32,783 bases of DNA from an uncultured Fibrobacter sp. (GCF_900316465.1 NZ_ONDD01000024.1:1-32783); one strand, 5' to 3'. Shown: positions 25,115 through 32,783, counted from the first letter of the stretch. Notes: generated by a model not told the origin, from the letters alone. Program-made: numbers and translations.

Positions 25115-26344
25115 CTATCGCTTGCCTTCACGCTTGTAGCGGTCGATGCATTCCTGGTAGAAGTCGAAGGTCTGCTTGGCAATCGACTTCCAGCTGAATA
25201 CGTCAATCGCACGCTTGCGGCTGACTTCGCCCATCTTCTTTGCCAGTTCCGGGTTTTCGAGAATCTTGTTGAGCTTGTTCGCGAAATCGGTCTGGAAAGC
25301 CTTCGGGTCAGCCGGTTCGAAATCCGTTTCGGACTTGGCCTTGAGCGGAACCAGGAATCCGGTTTCGCCGTCCACGATGATTTCGGGAATGCCACCGACT
25401 GCAGAACCGACCACTGGCGTACCGCAACTCATCGCTTCGAGGTTAATGATGCCAAACGGTTCGTAGAGGGAAGGTGTTGCAAACACGGTCGCATGGCTGT
25501 AGAGCACACGGAGTTCTTCGTGCGGAACGGCTTCCTGAATCCAGACCACGCCATCGCGAGTCTTCTGGACTTCTTCGATGAGAGCCTTGCATTCGTCGGC
25601 AAGTTCAATAGTATCCGGAGCACCAGCGCAGAGCACCACCTGGGCGCCCTTGTCGATTTGCGGAATCGCCTGGATCAACTGGCTAATGCCCTTCTGACGC
25701 GTAATACGGCCCACGAACAGCACAAACGGACGCTTCGGGTCGACGCCCCACTTAGCAAGGATTTTTTCGTCGAAGGTCGGAGCGTAAAAGTCCGGATCGA
25801 TACCGTTGTAAATCACCTTCACGCGGTCTTCGGGAACTCCATAGAGTTTCATCACGTCGCGCTTCATACCCTGGCTCACGGCAATCACGCCGTCGGCCGC
25901 TTCGTAAGCAGTGCGTTCAATCCAGCAGCTCATGGCGTAGCCACCATCGCCCAACTGCTCGGCCTTCCACGGACGGTGCGGTTCAAGCGAATGCGTCGTG
26001 AGAATCAACGGGCACTGCAAAAGACGGCTAGCGAGCACGCCGCCAAAATGGCTGTACCATGTATGACAGTGAATGACGTCGATATCCTTGAGAGCGGCCG
26101 CCCACTGGAGGTTAATGTCGAGCGGCTTGAAAATCTTCTGGAAACGATCATCGTGCGGGTTCAAACCCAACTTGCGAGAAAAACCGATGGCGCGAATATT
26201 GTCCTTGTCTTCGTCTTGCACGCCAAAGCAACGTGCTTCCACATGACAAAGCTTTGCAAGTTCCTGCGTAAGGAACTTTACGTGAATACCTGCACCGCCA
26301 TAAATTTCCGGCGGGAACTCATTCGTCAAAATTGCTGCGTTCAT
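25115..26344 (-). CDS. glgA: GT4-family glycogen synthase
   Basis: This is a 409-residue cytoplasmic GT-B glycosyltransferase. The N-terminal half has TNEFPPEIYGGAGIHV, the glycogen-synthase-like phosphate/glucan loop, and HCHTWYSHFGG. The C-terminal half has FVGRITRQKG and TPSLYEPFGIINLEAMSCGTPVV, the E-x7-E retaining signature of GT4. The pattern is that of the actinobacterial-type GlgA/GlgM group rather than GT5 GlgA. The activity may therefore be ADP-glucose glycogen synthase or maltose-1-phosphate synthase. Fibrobacter is known to store glycogen from cellulose sugars, which fits. It is convergent with dsbD, and no other glycogen gene is present in the window. Confidence 0.85.
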   Translation of the reverse strand: MNAAILTNEFPPEIYGGAGIHVKFLTQELAKLCHVEARCFGVQDEDKDNIRAIGFSRKLGLNPHDDRFQKIFKPLDINLQWAAALKDIDVIHCHTWYSHFGGVLASRLLQCPLILTTHSLEPHRPWKAEQLGDGGYAMSCWIERTAYEAADGVIAVSQGMKRDVMKLYGVPEDRVKVIYNGIDPDFYAPTFDEKILAKWGVDPKRPFVLFVGRITRQKGISQLIQAIPQIDKGAQVVLCAGAPDTIELADECKALIEEVQKTRDGVVWIQEAVPHEELRVLYSHATVFATPSLYEPFGIINLEAMSCGTPVVGSAVGGIPEIIVDGETGFLVPLKAKSETDFEPADPKAFQTDFANKLNKILENPELAKKMGEVSRKRAIDVFSWKSIAKQTFDFYQECIDRYKREGKR

Positions 26345-26547
26345 GGAACTAAACTCCGTTTACTGCATTAAGATAGCTTTGTTTTGCCCACCGGACAAAC
26401 CCGTAATAAAAATGTAGGTGTATTCTTTTAAAAATTTTGGGGTTTCGCCCCCGAGCTTTCTTAATAGCAAAAACACCCAAGCCGAGAGTCGCGGGCAAGC
26501 TCGCTTGCCCATGACCGAGGCGCCGCGTTTTGAATTGACTTCGTCAA
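26345..26547. repeat. Intergenic hairpins upstream of the glycogen synthase gene
   Basis: This intergenic stretch (about 200 bases) holds three hairpins and no gene. GGGG/CCCC lies around TTTCG at 26439-26451. GGGCAAG/CTTGCCC lies around CTCG at 26493-26510. TTGAC/GTCAA lies near 26535-26547. The middle one, in a G/C-rich setting, looks like a REP-type palindrome. The promoter of the glycogen synthase gene should be near 26345-26400, but I could not place it. Confidence 0.4.
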
Positions 26548-26579
26548 TAAAAAACACCCCGCCCATTCGGACGGAGTGT
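26548..26579 (-). terminator. Rho-independent terminator of the alpha/beta-hydrolase gene
   Basis: ACACCCCG (26554-26561) and CGGAGTGT (26572-26579) pair. The one mismatch becomes a G-T wobble on the minus strand, and the A run at 26549-26554 gives a T tract in that direction. It lies about 20 bases after the stop of the hydrolase gene. Confidence 0.75.
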
Positions 26580-26600
26580 AAGGAGTGAGTGTGGAGTTTC

Positions 26601-27974
26601 TTAGAAATTCTTGCACTGGGTTTTCCAATGGCCCTGCTTACCGATGATGCTGCCATCGATATACTTGCCAGTGGAACCAACGAAGTCGGCCTTGCGTTCG
26701 GTTTCGCCACCGAGATGCCAGCGCATCCAGGCAACCGTTGCAGCCATGCCATCCCAAGAACCGGAACCGTGGCCATAGCCACCTTCACTGTTTCTCGGAC
26801 CGCCATTCATTTCGATAAGGCAGGCAGGAGCGCGAACGCCCTGGTTGTTATAGTCATTCTTGGCGTTGTCCTTTTCCATACCAACTTCGCCGTAAAGGAT
26901 TGCGATGGAGCGATCGGTCGGAACCTTGTTCGCACCGTTGCCATTCCAGTCGCCGCTGTTGTTCAGGAATGCGGTAAGCACGCGCTTGTCCTTAATGACG
27001 GCCTGTTCGGATTCGAGGCCGCCCATGGAGTGGCCGGAGCATCCGACAGTGTTCAAATCAAGCTTGTTGTAAAGCGGGCTGTTGGAATCCTTGTTCTGCT
27101 GATCCATCCAGTCAATCGCCTTGATAGCCTGAGAAGCATCACCCGGAGATTCCTTTAGGGCAATCACCACAAAGCCGTGAGAAGCGAGGCGGCGAATCAT
27201 GCCTTCGTAGGCACCCGGTTTAGTACCACCACCCGGGCCCCACACCACGACGGCGTGCTTCTGGTCGTTAGAAAGCTGTTTCGGGTAAGCGAGAATGCCA
27301 CCGCGATCCCAACCGGTATCCGTCTTGTATTCGACCTGCAATTGGTCCTTTTCTTCTTCCTTACCGCTAGCAAGGAAGACGCCCTTGGGAGCTGCGCTAG
27401 AAGAAGACACAACCTGTTCGCTAGAAGAGCTGGCCGGCTTTACGGCTTCGCTGGAGCTGGACTTGGGGGAATCCACGGCAGAGCTAGAAGTCGGAACGGG
27501 ATCGGAACCAGCGGCAGAGCTGCTAGAGATTGCAGGAGGATTCGTTGCCGTCGTATCGACAGGCTGCTGTTCACCGCCAGGTCCAACCACAGGTTCGGTA
27601 ACCTGGGCAGCCGTGTCTGCGGGCTGAACAGTCTGCGAAGAATCTGCAGGCTGAGTGGGGTCAGTCACGCCCTGATTCGGATCTGTCGGAGTCGCATTCG
27701 GGTCTGCCGGATCCACAGGAGTAACGGTCCCCTGTTGTGCAGGGTCAGTCACCGTCTGTGAGGGATTTGTAGCCGGATCAGTCCCCTGTTGAGTAGGATC
27801 CGTCACCGTCGTTTGAGAAGAATCGGCAGGATTCTGCTGTTGCTGATACTGCTGCTGAGCATCAGCAATTGCGTTATTGACTTGATCCGCAGCGTCGCCG
27901 CAGTTAACCAAAGCAAAGGCAGCACCTGCAACCACAAGGCCCTTTGCCAGATTCTTGAAATATTTCGATTTCAT
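26601..27974 (-). CDS. Lipoprotein alpha/beta-hydrolase with long low-complexity linker
   Basis: This is a 457-residue lipoprotein (lipobox LVNC, Cys 25). Residues of about 40-195 are a repetitive linker, first Gln/Asp/Pro/Thr-rich (repeats of TDPxQQGT) and then runs of four Ser. The catalytic domain of about 200-457 is a dienelactone-hydrolase/PET-hydrolase-like alpha/beta fold: VVVWGPGGGTKPGAYEG (oxyanion region), VGCSGHSMGG with nucleophile S316, and GGYGHGSGSW with the candidate catalytic H402. The acid is uncertain; E363 in YGEVG sits at the usual strand. It may be a carbohydrate esterase removing acetyl or feruloyl groups from plant cell wall, but no substrate can be read from sequence. 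The Ser-rich tether would hold it off the membrane. It stands alone between two terminators. Confidence 0.83.
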   Translation of the reverse strand: MKSKYFKNLAKGLVVAGAAFALVNCGDAADQVNNAIADAQQQYQQQQNPADSSQTTVTDPTQQGTDPATNPSQTVTDPAQQGTVTPVDPADPNATPTDPNQGVTDPTQPADSSQTVQPADTAAQVTEPVVGPGGEQQPVDTTATNPPAISSSSAAGSDPVPTSSSAVDSPKSSSSEAVKPASSSSEQVVSSSSAAPKGVFLASGKEEEKDQLQVEYKTDTGWDRGGILAYPKQLSNDQKHAVVVWGPGGGTKPGAYEGMIRRLASHGFVVIALKESPGDASQAIKAIDWMDQQNKDSNSPLYNKLDLNTVGCSGHSMGGLESEQAVIKDKRVLTAFLNNSGDWNGNGANKVPTDRSIAILYGEVGMEKDNAKNDYNNQGVRAPACLIEMNGGPRNSEGGYGHGSGSWDGMAATVAWMRWHLGGETERKADFVGSTGKYIDGSIIGKQGHWKTQCKNF

Positions 27975-28223
27975 TGTGACTCCTTTTATACCTTTCCCTT
28001 AACACCATTTTAAAGATACCTTGAAAAACGAGCGAAAAAAACAGTCCGGAACGAGTTTCCATGGACAATAAGTCCATAGCCCAAAGGGGGCAAAAATGGC
28101 GAAATTAGCTCAAAAATCAAGATTTTTACAATTTAATTTATACGTAATTTATCCATAATGGATAAGGTTATTCTTACACATACGGAACCGCCCCATTTAG
28201 CTTATTTTGAGCAAAAAGGAAAG
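27975..28223. promoter_or_regulatory. A/T-rich upstream region of the hydrolase gene with perfect dyads
   Basis: About 250 bases without a gene. A perfect 17-base inverted repeat TTATCCA-TAA-TGGATAA lies at 28149-28165, and TGGAC/GTCCA lies around 28062-28077. Either could be an operator or a stem in the 5' leader of the minus-strand hydrolase gene. I saw no convincing -35/-10 pair. Confidence 0.4.
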
Positions 28224-28242
28224 CCCCCGACCAGAGCGGGGG
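28215..28242 (-). terminator. Terminator downstream of folE
   Basis: CCCCCG (28224-28229) pairs with CGGGGG (28237-28242) around a 7-base loop. On the minus strand it is followed by a T-rich stretch (TTTCCTTTTT). It lies about 40 bases after the folE stop. Confidence 0.7.
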
Positions 28243-28283
28243 ACTAAAACCAGAAAAACATTAACACGTTTTCTGAAAAACGT

Positions 28284-28853
28284 TTACCTGGGAGCGTAAA
28301 TTCTGGACATGAATTCGGCGCGGGTCTTTTCGTCGGTTTTGAAACGGCCCAAAAGCTGAGTCGTCACCATGGTGGCACCCGGTTTCTTGACGCCGCGCAT
28401 GGTCATGCACATGTGGGATGCCTCCAAAACCACGGCAACACCCTTCGGGTTCAGTTCCTTCTGGATGAGCTCTGCAATCTGGCGCGTCATGCGTTCCTGA
28501 ATCTGCGGGAAACGTGCATAGAATTCCACCACACGCGGAATCTTGGAAAGGCCAACCACGCAATCGCCCGGAATATAGGCCACATGAGCCTTGCCCGTGA
28601 ACGGAAGAAAATGGTGTTCGCACATGCTTGCAAACTCAATGTCCGGCACGATAATCATTTCATCGTACTTTTCATGAAAGCGCGTCTTGAGAATGTCTTC
28701 GGCACGCATCTCGCCCGAAAGGCCCGTCATGAGTTCGGCGTACATCTTGGCGACACGCTTGGGCGTATCGACAAGACCTTCGCGGTTCGGGTTTTCGCCC
28801 ATGCCTTCCAGAATCATCCGGAAGCCGTCTTCCATTTTCTTAAAATCCATCAT
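28284..28853 (-). CDS. folE: GTP cyclohydrolase I
   Basis: This is a 189-residue cytoplasmic enzyme converting GTP to dihydroneopterin triphosphate, the first step of folate/pterin synthesis. Hallmarks are all present: ENPNREGLVDTPKRVAKMY near 20-38, the zinc-site Cys and catalytic His in SMCEHHFLPF, GDCVVGLSKIPRVVEFYARFPQIQERMT, and the second zinc Cys in HMCMTMRGV. Length is standard. The start at ATG 28853 has a second Met directly after it and no strong ribosome-binding site. It begins 19 bases after the stop of the InlB-repeat surface protein gene on the same strand, so it may be co-transcribed with it or have a promoter inside that gene. Confidence 0.96.
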   Translation of the reverse strand: MMDFKKMEDGFRMILEGMGENPNREGLVDTPKRVAKMYAELMTGLSGEMRAEDILKTRFHEKYDEMIIVPDIEFASMCEHHFLPFTGKAHVAYIPGDCVVGLSKIPRVVEFYARFPQIQERMTRQIAELIQKELNPKGVAVVLEASHMCMTMRGVKKPGATMVTTQLLGRFKTDEKTRAEFMSRIYAPR

Positions 28854-28872
28854 GGGGCCAAAGATAGCAAAA

Positions 28873-31020
28873 TCAGCGGATCGTGACAGCGCGGGTTTCG
28901 TTTCCGTAGCGGATTAGGAACTTGCCGGCGTCCATAAAGTCCATGAGCATCATGGGTTCCGTTCTTTCGCGGCGAAGCAGGCGGCCCTGCAGGTCATACA
29001 CGAAAAGCATCTTGCCCGGAGCAAGTCCGAACAGGCTCACGCTCTTGCCACCCACCACGGCACGCCATTCGCCCTGGAGCGTTCCGGGCTGAGCAGGCAT
29101 GGTGCCGCCGGTAATGACAAAGTTGTCGATGTAGCCAAATTCCTGGACGTACGAGCCATTCACCTTGACGTTCACGACATTTTTATGATTGCTCACGTTG
29201 CAGAACATTCCCGCAAACATGTGTTCGTCACCGCAGCTGCTGTTGGCAAGCAAGCCCGTAATGGAATGACCATTGCCAAGGAAAGTTCCTTCGTAATCCC
29301 AAATGGCATCCCACACGAAATAGGTCAGCGAGTCGTCGAGATTCAACGCGGAATCTTGCCATATATTTTCGTTGATGACGATGTCGGAGTCGAGCGAGGC
29401 GCATGCCTTGGGATTGCGCTCGATGCTATCCAAGGTGCCGTTGACAAGGCCCGCGAACCAATAAAGTTCTTCCTTGTTCTTTAAATGGTAGCAACCCGTT
29501 GTATCTTGTGCGGGCATCTGCGGAGCCGGAGTCCATTCCGCAAACAGATCGATGCTTTTCTTTTCCGTCAACTGCACCGCCGAAATGTAGCTGAGCTTTT
29601 CCGGTGTCCAGCGATAGAATTTCGCTCCTTCGCGAGTAGGGGTCTTGAATTCAAAACCGACATCGGCGGCATTGAACGCGGTCAAATTTTCAAGATTGTT
29701 TTCGCCACCATTCATGTGGTACGTGACCGTATACTCCGTGGTATTCCACTTGGCGTAAACCGTAAGGTCTTCGGTGTTGCTCGCGGGGATTTCGGCAATC
29801 TCTGTTTCGAAAAGGGAATCTGCATACCAGCCCGCAAATTCAAAGCCTGACCAGTATGCCTTACCCAACACATAGGCCGCAGAATCCGCCGACCACTTGA
29901 CTACATGGGGCTTGTAGAATTCGGTGCCGTTATAGAACTGGCCGCCGTTCATTTCGATATCTACGACAAAGTAGCTCTTCCATTTTGCATAGAGAGTCCA
30001 ATCACCGTAATGTTCTGTCTTGATGGTATCGATTTTTTGCGTAAAGTCTTCGTCCAGGAACCAGCCTTCGAATTCGTCGTTTTCTTTTTGCGGGTCGGCA
30101 AGGACGATGGCAGAATCACCCTTGGCGTAACTAGCCGGATTCAGTTCGCTATTTTCACCACCGTTCAGCACATAGTGAATTCCGAATTGAACGCTGTCGG
30201 CGGCAGGAGCGGTGTTTGCGACAGTAGAACGCAAGCCTTGGACAGAGACATCAGCATAGACATTCGTCATTTGAACAAGGCCTACGACCTTGCCCACGAT
30301 TCCGCCGGCTTCACCGCCCGAGAAATAAGAATCCGTAATGCCCAGGTTCCTCACGACGGTAACGTTTTTGCCCCATACGTCATTCTCGTCGCCAAGAGTT
30401 ACAAAAAATCCGTCACCGCCGCGCAAGCCAGAAATCTTGTAGCCGTTGCCTTCGAAAGTTCCTTTGAACTTTAAAGGAATCCACCATACATAATCTTCTC
30501 TGGACAAGTTCCCGGTAGAATCCAGAAGATTTTCGTTCACCACGATGTCATTCTGGAGCGAAATGCAGCCTTCGAAACGGTAATCATCTTTTTTAGAGAA
30601 AGCGGTAGAATCGGCAATCGAAACAGTCGCAATGCCGTAAAGTTCTTCGGCAGTATAAATCAGGTAGCAGCCGCGTTCATCTTGCTTGGGCGTTTGCGGA
30701 ATGAGTCCCCATCTAGCATACACGCTAAAGCTGCCGAGGTAGTTCGCAAGCACGTACATGGAATAATCTTGATATTCGCCGTAGTACATGTTGGGCGGAA
30801 CATCCACGCCTTCAGAAAATTCAATGTACCAACCTAAAAAGGAATAGCCTTCGCGAGAAGGATCTTTCAAATCGAAGCGGCCAGCGACTTCGTCGTAGCT
30901 TTCGGGATTTTCAGGATGGTTGATGCCGCCGTTCAGATTATAATTAATCGTGTAGGCGTTAGCCGACACTGCGGCTAACAGCATTAAGGACCCTAACACT
31001 GCGTAAACAGAACGAAACAT
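28873..31020 (-). CDS. Secreted InlB-repeat/GLUG surface protein with C-terminal tag
   Basis: This is a 715-residue exported protein with a signal peptide of about 1-22 (SANA). Four InlB B-repeat (Listeria-Bacteroides, Flg_new) units can be seen: INYNLNGGINHPE, IHYVLNGGENSEL, VDIEMNGGQFYNG and VTYHMNGGENNLE. Each is followed by a GWY/GWF/RW core and an (Y/F)A(K/R/E)W end. Two GLUG-like beta-solenoid segments (GTFEGNGYKISGLRG; GTFLGNGHSITGLLA), each after an LxxDIV(V/I)NEN motif, follow the first and the last repeat. The C-terminus (FVYDLQGRLLRRE, then AGKFLIRYGNETRAV) is a type IX-like sorting tag. There is no enzyme domain. A role in adhesion to plant fibre or other cells is inferred. It lies downstream of a GH5 cellulase but is separated from it by a terminator. 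Confidence 0.83.
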   Translation of the reverse strand: MFRSVYAVLGSLMLLAAVSANAYTINYNLNGGINHPENPESYDEVAGRFDLKDPSREGYSFLGWYIEFSEGVDVPPNMYYGEYQDYSMYVLANYLGSFSVYARWGLIPQTPKQDERGCYLIYTAEELYGIATVSIADSTAFSKKDDYRFEGCISLQNDIVVNENLLDSTGNLSREDYVWWIPLKFKGTFEGNGYKISGLRGGDGFFVTLGDENDVWGKNVTVVRNLGITDSYFSGGEAGGIVGKVVGLVQMTNVYADVSVQGLRSTVANTAPAADSVQFGIHYVLNGGENSELNPASYAKGDSAIVLADPQKENDEFEGWFLDEDFTQKIDTIKTEHYGDWTLYAKWKSYFVVDIEMNGGQFYNGTEFYKPHVVKWSADSAAYVLGKAYWSGFEFAGWYADSLFETEIAEIPASNTEDLTVYAKWNTTEYTVTYHMNGGENNLENLTAFNAADVGFEFKTPTREGAKFYRWTPEKLSYISAVQLTEKKSIDLFAEWTPAPQMPAQDTTGCYHLKNKEELYWFAGLVNGTLDSIERNPKACASLDSDIVINENIWQDSALNLDDSLTYFVWDAIWDYEGTFLGNGHSITGLLANSSCGDEHMFAGMFCNVSNHKNVVNVKVNGSYVQEFGYIDNFVITGGTMPAQPGTLQGEWRAVVGGKSVSLFGLAPGKMLFVYDLQGRLLRRERTEPMMLMDFMDAGKFLIRYGNETRAVTIR

Positions 31021-31061
31021 TTTTTCTCTTCATCACTCAATGTGACAGAGTGAATATATAT

Positions 31062-31094
31062 CAAAAAAATCCAGATTCTCATGGAACCTGGATT
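31062..31094 (-). terminator. Rho-independent terminator of the downstream GH5 gene
   Basis: An 11-base arm at 31068-31078 pairs with 31084-31094 around TCATG. The only non-Watson-Crick pair is a G-T wobble on the minus strand. The A run at 31063-31069 supplies the T tract, so it ends the GH5 gene at 31131. It sits only about 45 bases before the InlB-repeat gene. Confidence 0.85.
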
Positions 31095-31130
31095 TTCCTT
31101 GGACATTAAACGTAATTTTACAAAATAATG

Positions 31131-32594
31131 TTATCTAAGATTTACCTTAGTCAAGTTACCCTTGCACTTAGCAAAATAGATGCCAAGCGGAAGGCCTTCA
31201 AGCGAGAGGTTGTTGGCAGCACGGCGCACCAACGCACCGTTCATGTCAAACAAAGTAATACTACCGTTCGCTTCGAGACGATTACCCACGCGGACTATCT
31301 GGCCCAAATTTGCGGCCTGCGACTTCGCCGCAGCAATCTTTGTCGGACTGGCAAAGTCTTCGACATGCGTGATTCCGTTATTCACGTAATCGGCAAGCCC
31401 ATAAGCGTGACGCATGATGTTCAGAACTTCCAGATCGAACACGGAGCCGTCGGGTTCCGATTGCCTGCGGATAATCGTCATATTGTTTTCGCCCTCGTGG
31501 CCCGTATCCCAGGCGACAGGCACCACCTTGTGCTTGAAGGCAGATTTCATCAAGTAGTCATAATACGCAAGGCGCCCCTTGCGATGCTTGGCATACTTGT
31601 CGCCCGTCAGAACTCCCACGCGGTCGTTCGCGCCGAATTCGCCGATTAAGACAGGAACTCCCTTGTCGACAAAGTTCGTCTTCATTTTGCCGAACTGGTC
31701 GTCCATACGGTCGCCTGTACAGGGATCGCCCATGGCATTTGCCCAAGCATTATAGCCGCAGTTGTGTACGATGTCATCGCCAGTCGCCAAGTCTTCTGTA
31801 CCCCAGTAATACTGCGGCTGCACGATTGCACCCCAATCGGCAGGCTCGTTCATGAGCGTGTATGTGTACGGATCGTAGTAATGCACCTCGACCATCAGGC
31901 GGTCTGCAATCACGTCTTTCGGCAACTTAGAAACCGGCATGACTTCGCAGGTGCGGTCCACACTTGTCGACGGTCCCTGAATCACGAGCGTACGGCTTGC
32001 ATTGTTGCCACCGGTGGCGCGCACGGCATCCACAAAGGTCTGGTGGTATGTCATGAGAATTTCGGTTTCGTGCTTGTAATTGTCATCGGTAGTCGCAGGC
32101 TCGTTCGCACTCGCGAAAAGCAGGCGCTCGTTATAGTTCTTGAAGCGATTTGCAATCTGCGTCCAGTAAGCTTTCTGCTTTGCATTCACTTCGTCTTTCT
32201 TGTCGTCGCTCAAGTTACCCTCGAGCCAGCCGCCATCCCAGTGAATGTTCAATACAGTCACTAGTCCTGCGCGCATGCACATGTCCACGACCGTCTGCAC
32301 CGAATCCATCCAACTTTCGTTAATCACGCCGTTTGTCGCATGACTATCCCAAGCGCACGGTATGCGAATGGTGCTAAAGCCGGCCGCCTTGACCGAATCG
32401 ATATAGGCTTCGGTCGGGAACTTGTTGCCCCAACCGGTCGGATTCCCCGGCACTTCCATCGTATTACCGATGTTGATGCCGAAACCCATCTTCTCGAAAA
32501 TTTGATTTGCAGTAGGGAGCGTCTCGGCAAACGAGAACGAAACCCCAGAGATGGAAGCGGCCACTGCCGCAGTCCTGAGAATGCTTTTAAGCAT
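31131..32594 (-). CDS. Secreted GH5 cellulase with C-terminal sorting tag
   Basis: This encodes about 487 residues with a signal peptide of about 1-23 (GVSFSFA). The GH5 barrel spans about 28-395: GFGINIGNTME (37-47), VKAAGFSTIRIPCAW (68-82), LNIHWDGGW (115-123), acid/base E165 in ASANEP, HYYDPY (238-243) and nucleophile E319 in LIGEFG. This is the pattern of cellulase-type GH5 enzymes near GH5_4. The last 65 residues (ITLFDMNGALVRRA, then LPLGIYFAKCKGN) are a type IX-like sorting tag. I chose ATG 32594, with AAAGGG 6 bases upstream, because it gives a clean signal peptide. An in-frame ATG at 32618 has a similar AAGGG site and would add eight residues. Two independent start signals in a row are unusual. 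It is monocistronic with a terminator at 31062-31094. Confidence 0.9.
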   Translation of the reverse strand: MLKSILRTAAVAASISGVSFSFAETLPTANQIFEKMGFGINIGNTMEVPGNPTGWGNKFPTEAYIDSVKAAGFSTIRIPCAWDSHATNGVINESWMDSVQTVVDMCMRAGLVTVLNIHWDGGWLEGNLSDDKKDEVNAKQKAYWTQIANRFKNYNERLLFASANEPATTDDNYKHETEILMTYHQTFVDAVRATGGNNASRTLVIQGPSTSVDRTCEVMPVSKLPKDVIADRLMVEVHYYDPYTYTLMNEPADWGAIVQPQYYWGTEDLATGDDIVHNCGYNAWANAMGDPCTGDRMDDQFGKMKTNFVDKGVPVLIGEFGANDRVGVLTGDKYAKHRKGRLAYYDYLMKSAFKHKVVPVAWDTGHEGENNMTIIRRQSEPDGSVFDLEVLNIMRHAYGLADYVNNGITHVEDFASPTKIAAAKSQAANLGQIVRVGNRLEANGSITLFDMNGALVRRAANNLSLEGLPLGIYFAKCKGNLTKVNLR

Positions 32595-32670
32595 AAACAA
32601 CCCTTTAGGGATGCACATGCAACCCTTATTTAAACAACCCAGCTAAAATATAATTCAAATGCAGAAAAAA

Positions 32671-32700
32671 ACAAAAGTCCACGTCGGAAAAAGCGTGGAC
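32671..32700 (-). terminator. Terminator of the gene entering at the right edge
   Basis: GTCCACG (32677-32683) pairs with CGTGGAC (32694-32700). On the minus strand it is followed by TTTTGTTTTTTT. It therefore ends the minus-strand gene whose tail is at 32741-32783. Confidence 0.75.
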
Positions 32701-32740
32701 GATTTATCAAATAGGTAGGAACAACGACGCCCTGTGGGCA

Positions 32741-32783
32741 TTACACGAAAACGACTTCGTTTCCGATGCGCGGGGATTCCGTG
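32741..32783 (-). CDS. C-terminal fragment of an unidentified protein (cut by window edge)
   Basis: On the minus strand an open frame enters at the right edge and ends at TAA 32743-32741, reading ESPRIGNEVVFV before the stop. The hairpin terminator about 40 bases downstream in the same direction supports a real gene end here. Too little remains to identify it. Confidence 0.5.
   Translation of the reverse strand, partial: TESPRIGNEVVFV

Noticed and set aside
26360..26806. 148-residue minus-strand frame spanning the intergenic hairpins
   Set aside because: It overlaps the hydrolase gene 3' end in another frame and runs through that gene's terminator and several hairpins, with no domain pattern.

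Overview
The window reads as chromosomal DNA of a fibre-degrading Fibrobacter (F. succinogenes or a close relative). This is inferred from gene content and style, not from a search. The evidence is: four secreted cellulases or cellulase-like genes, a Gram-negative envelope (lpxA, lipoproteins, beta-barrels ending in Phe), C-terminal sorting-type tags resembling type IX secretion tags, a GT4 glycogen synthase, and lipoproteins with Ser/Pro/Thr-rich linkers. I saw no transposase, phage gene, tRNA, rRNA or CRISPR array.

Layout. (1) 1-4743, plus strand: a GH8 endoglucanase and a GH5_2-type endoglucanase, each with a C-terminal tag, separated by a terminator. (2) 4744-5267: a 524-base gene-free stretch with terminators at both ends and an unexplained degenerate repeat between them. 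(3) 5268-15186, minus strand: a compact six-gene operon with gaps of 6 to 14 bases. In transcription order it encodes a small exported jelly-roll (CBM-like) protein, three large outer-membrane beta-barrels (868, 755 and 715 aa), a lipoprotein, and a GH18-fold protein whose catalytic Glu is Gln. A strong minus-strand terminator ends it. (4) 15425-16573, plus strand: a GH5 cellulase lipoprotein, divergent from the operon, whose terminator lies inside the convergent lpxA. (5) 16574-18471: lpxA and a divergent membrane GT2 glycosyltransferase. (6) 18491-23046, minus strand: an ECF-type sigma factor, a beta-propeller secreted protein, a small lipoprotein and a CCA-adding enzyme, tightly packed. (7) 23094-26344: dsbD and a convergent glycogen synthase. 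(8) 26601-32594, minus strand: an alpha/beta-hydrolase lipoprotein, folE, an InlB-repeat/GLUG surface protein and another GH5 cellulase. The C-terminus of one more minus-strand gene enters at the right edge.

How it fits together. The cellulases at 277, 2524 and 15425 flank the six-gene operon. The operon encodes an apparent envelope machine with three related barrels, a lipoprotein, a CBM-like protein and a pseudo-chitinase. I infer that it binds or imports cellulose-derived glycans, or anchors the cell to fibre, as a functional parallel to the Sus/PUL systems of Bacteroidota but built from unrelated parts. This operon is the best candidate here for an undescribed system. DsbD may supply reductant for the exported cysteine-containing proteins, and the glycogen synthase would store sugar from cellulose breakdown.
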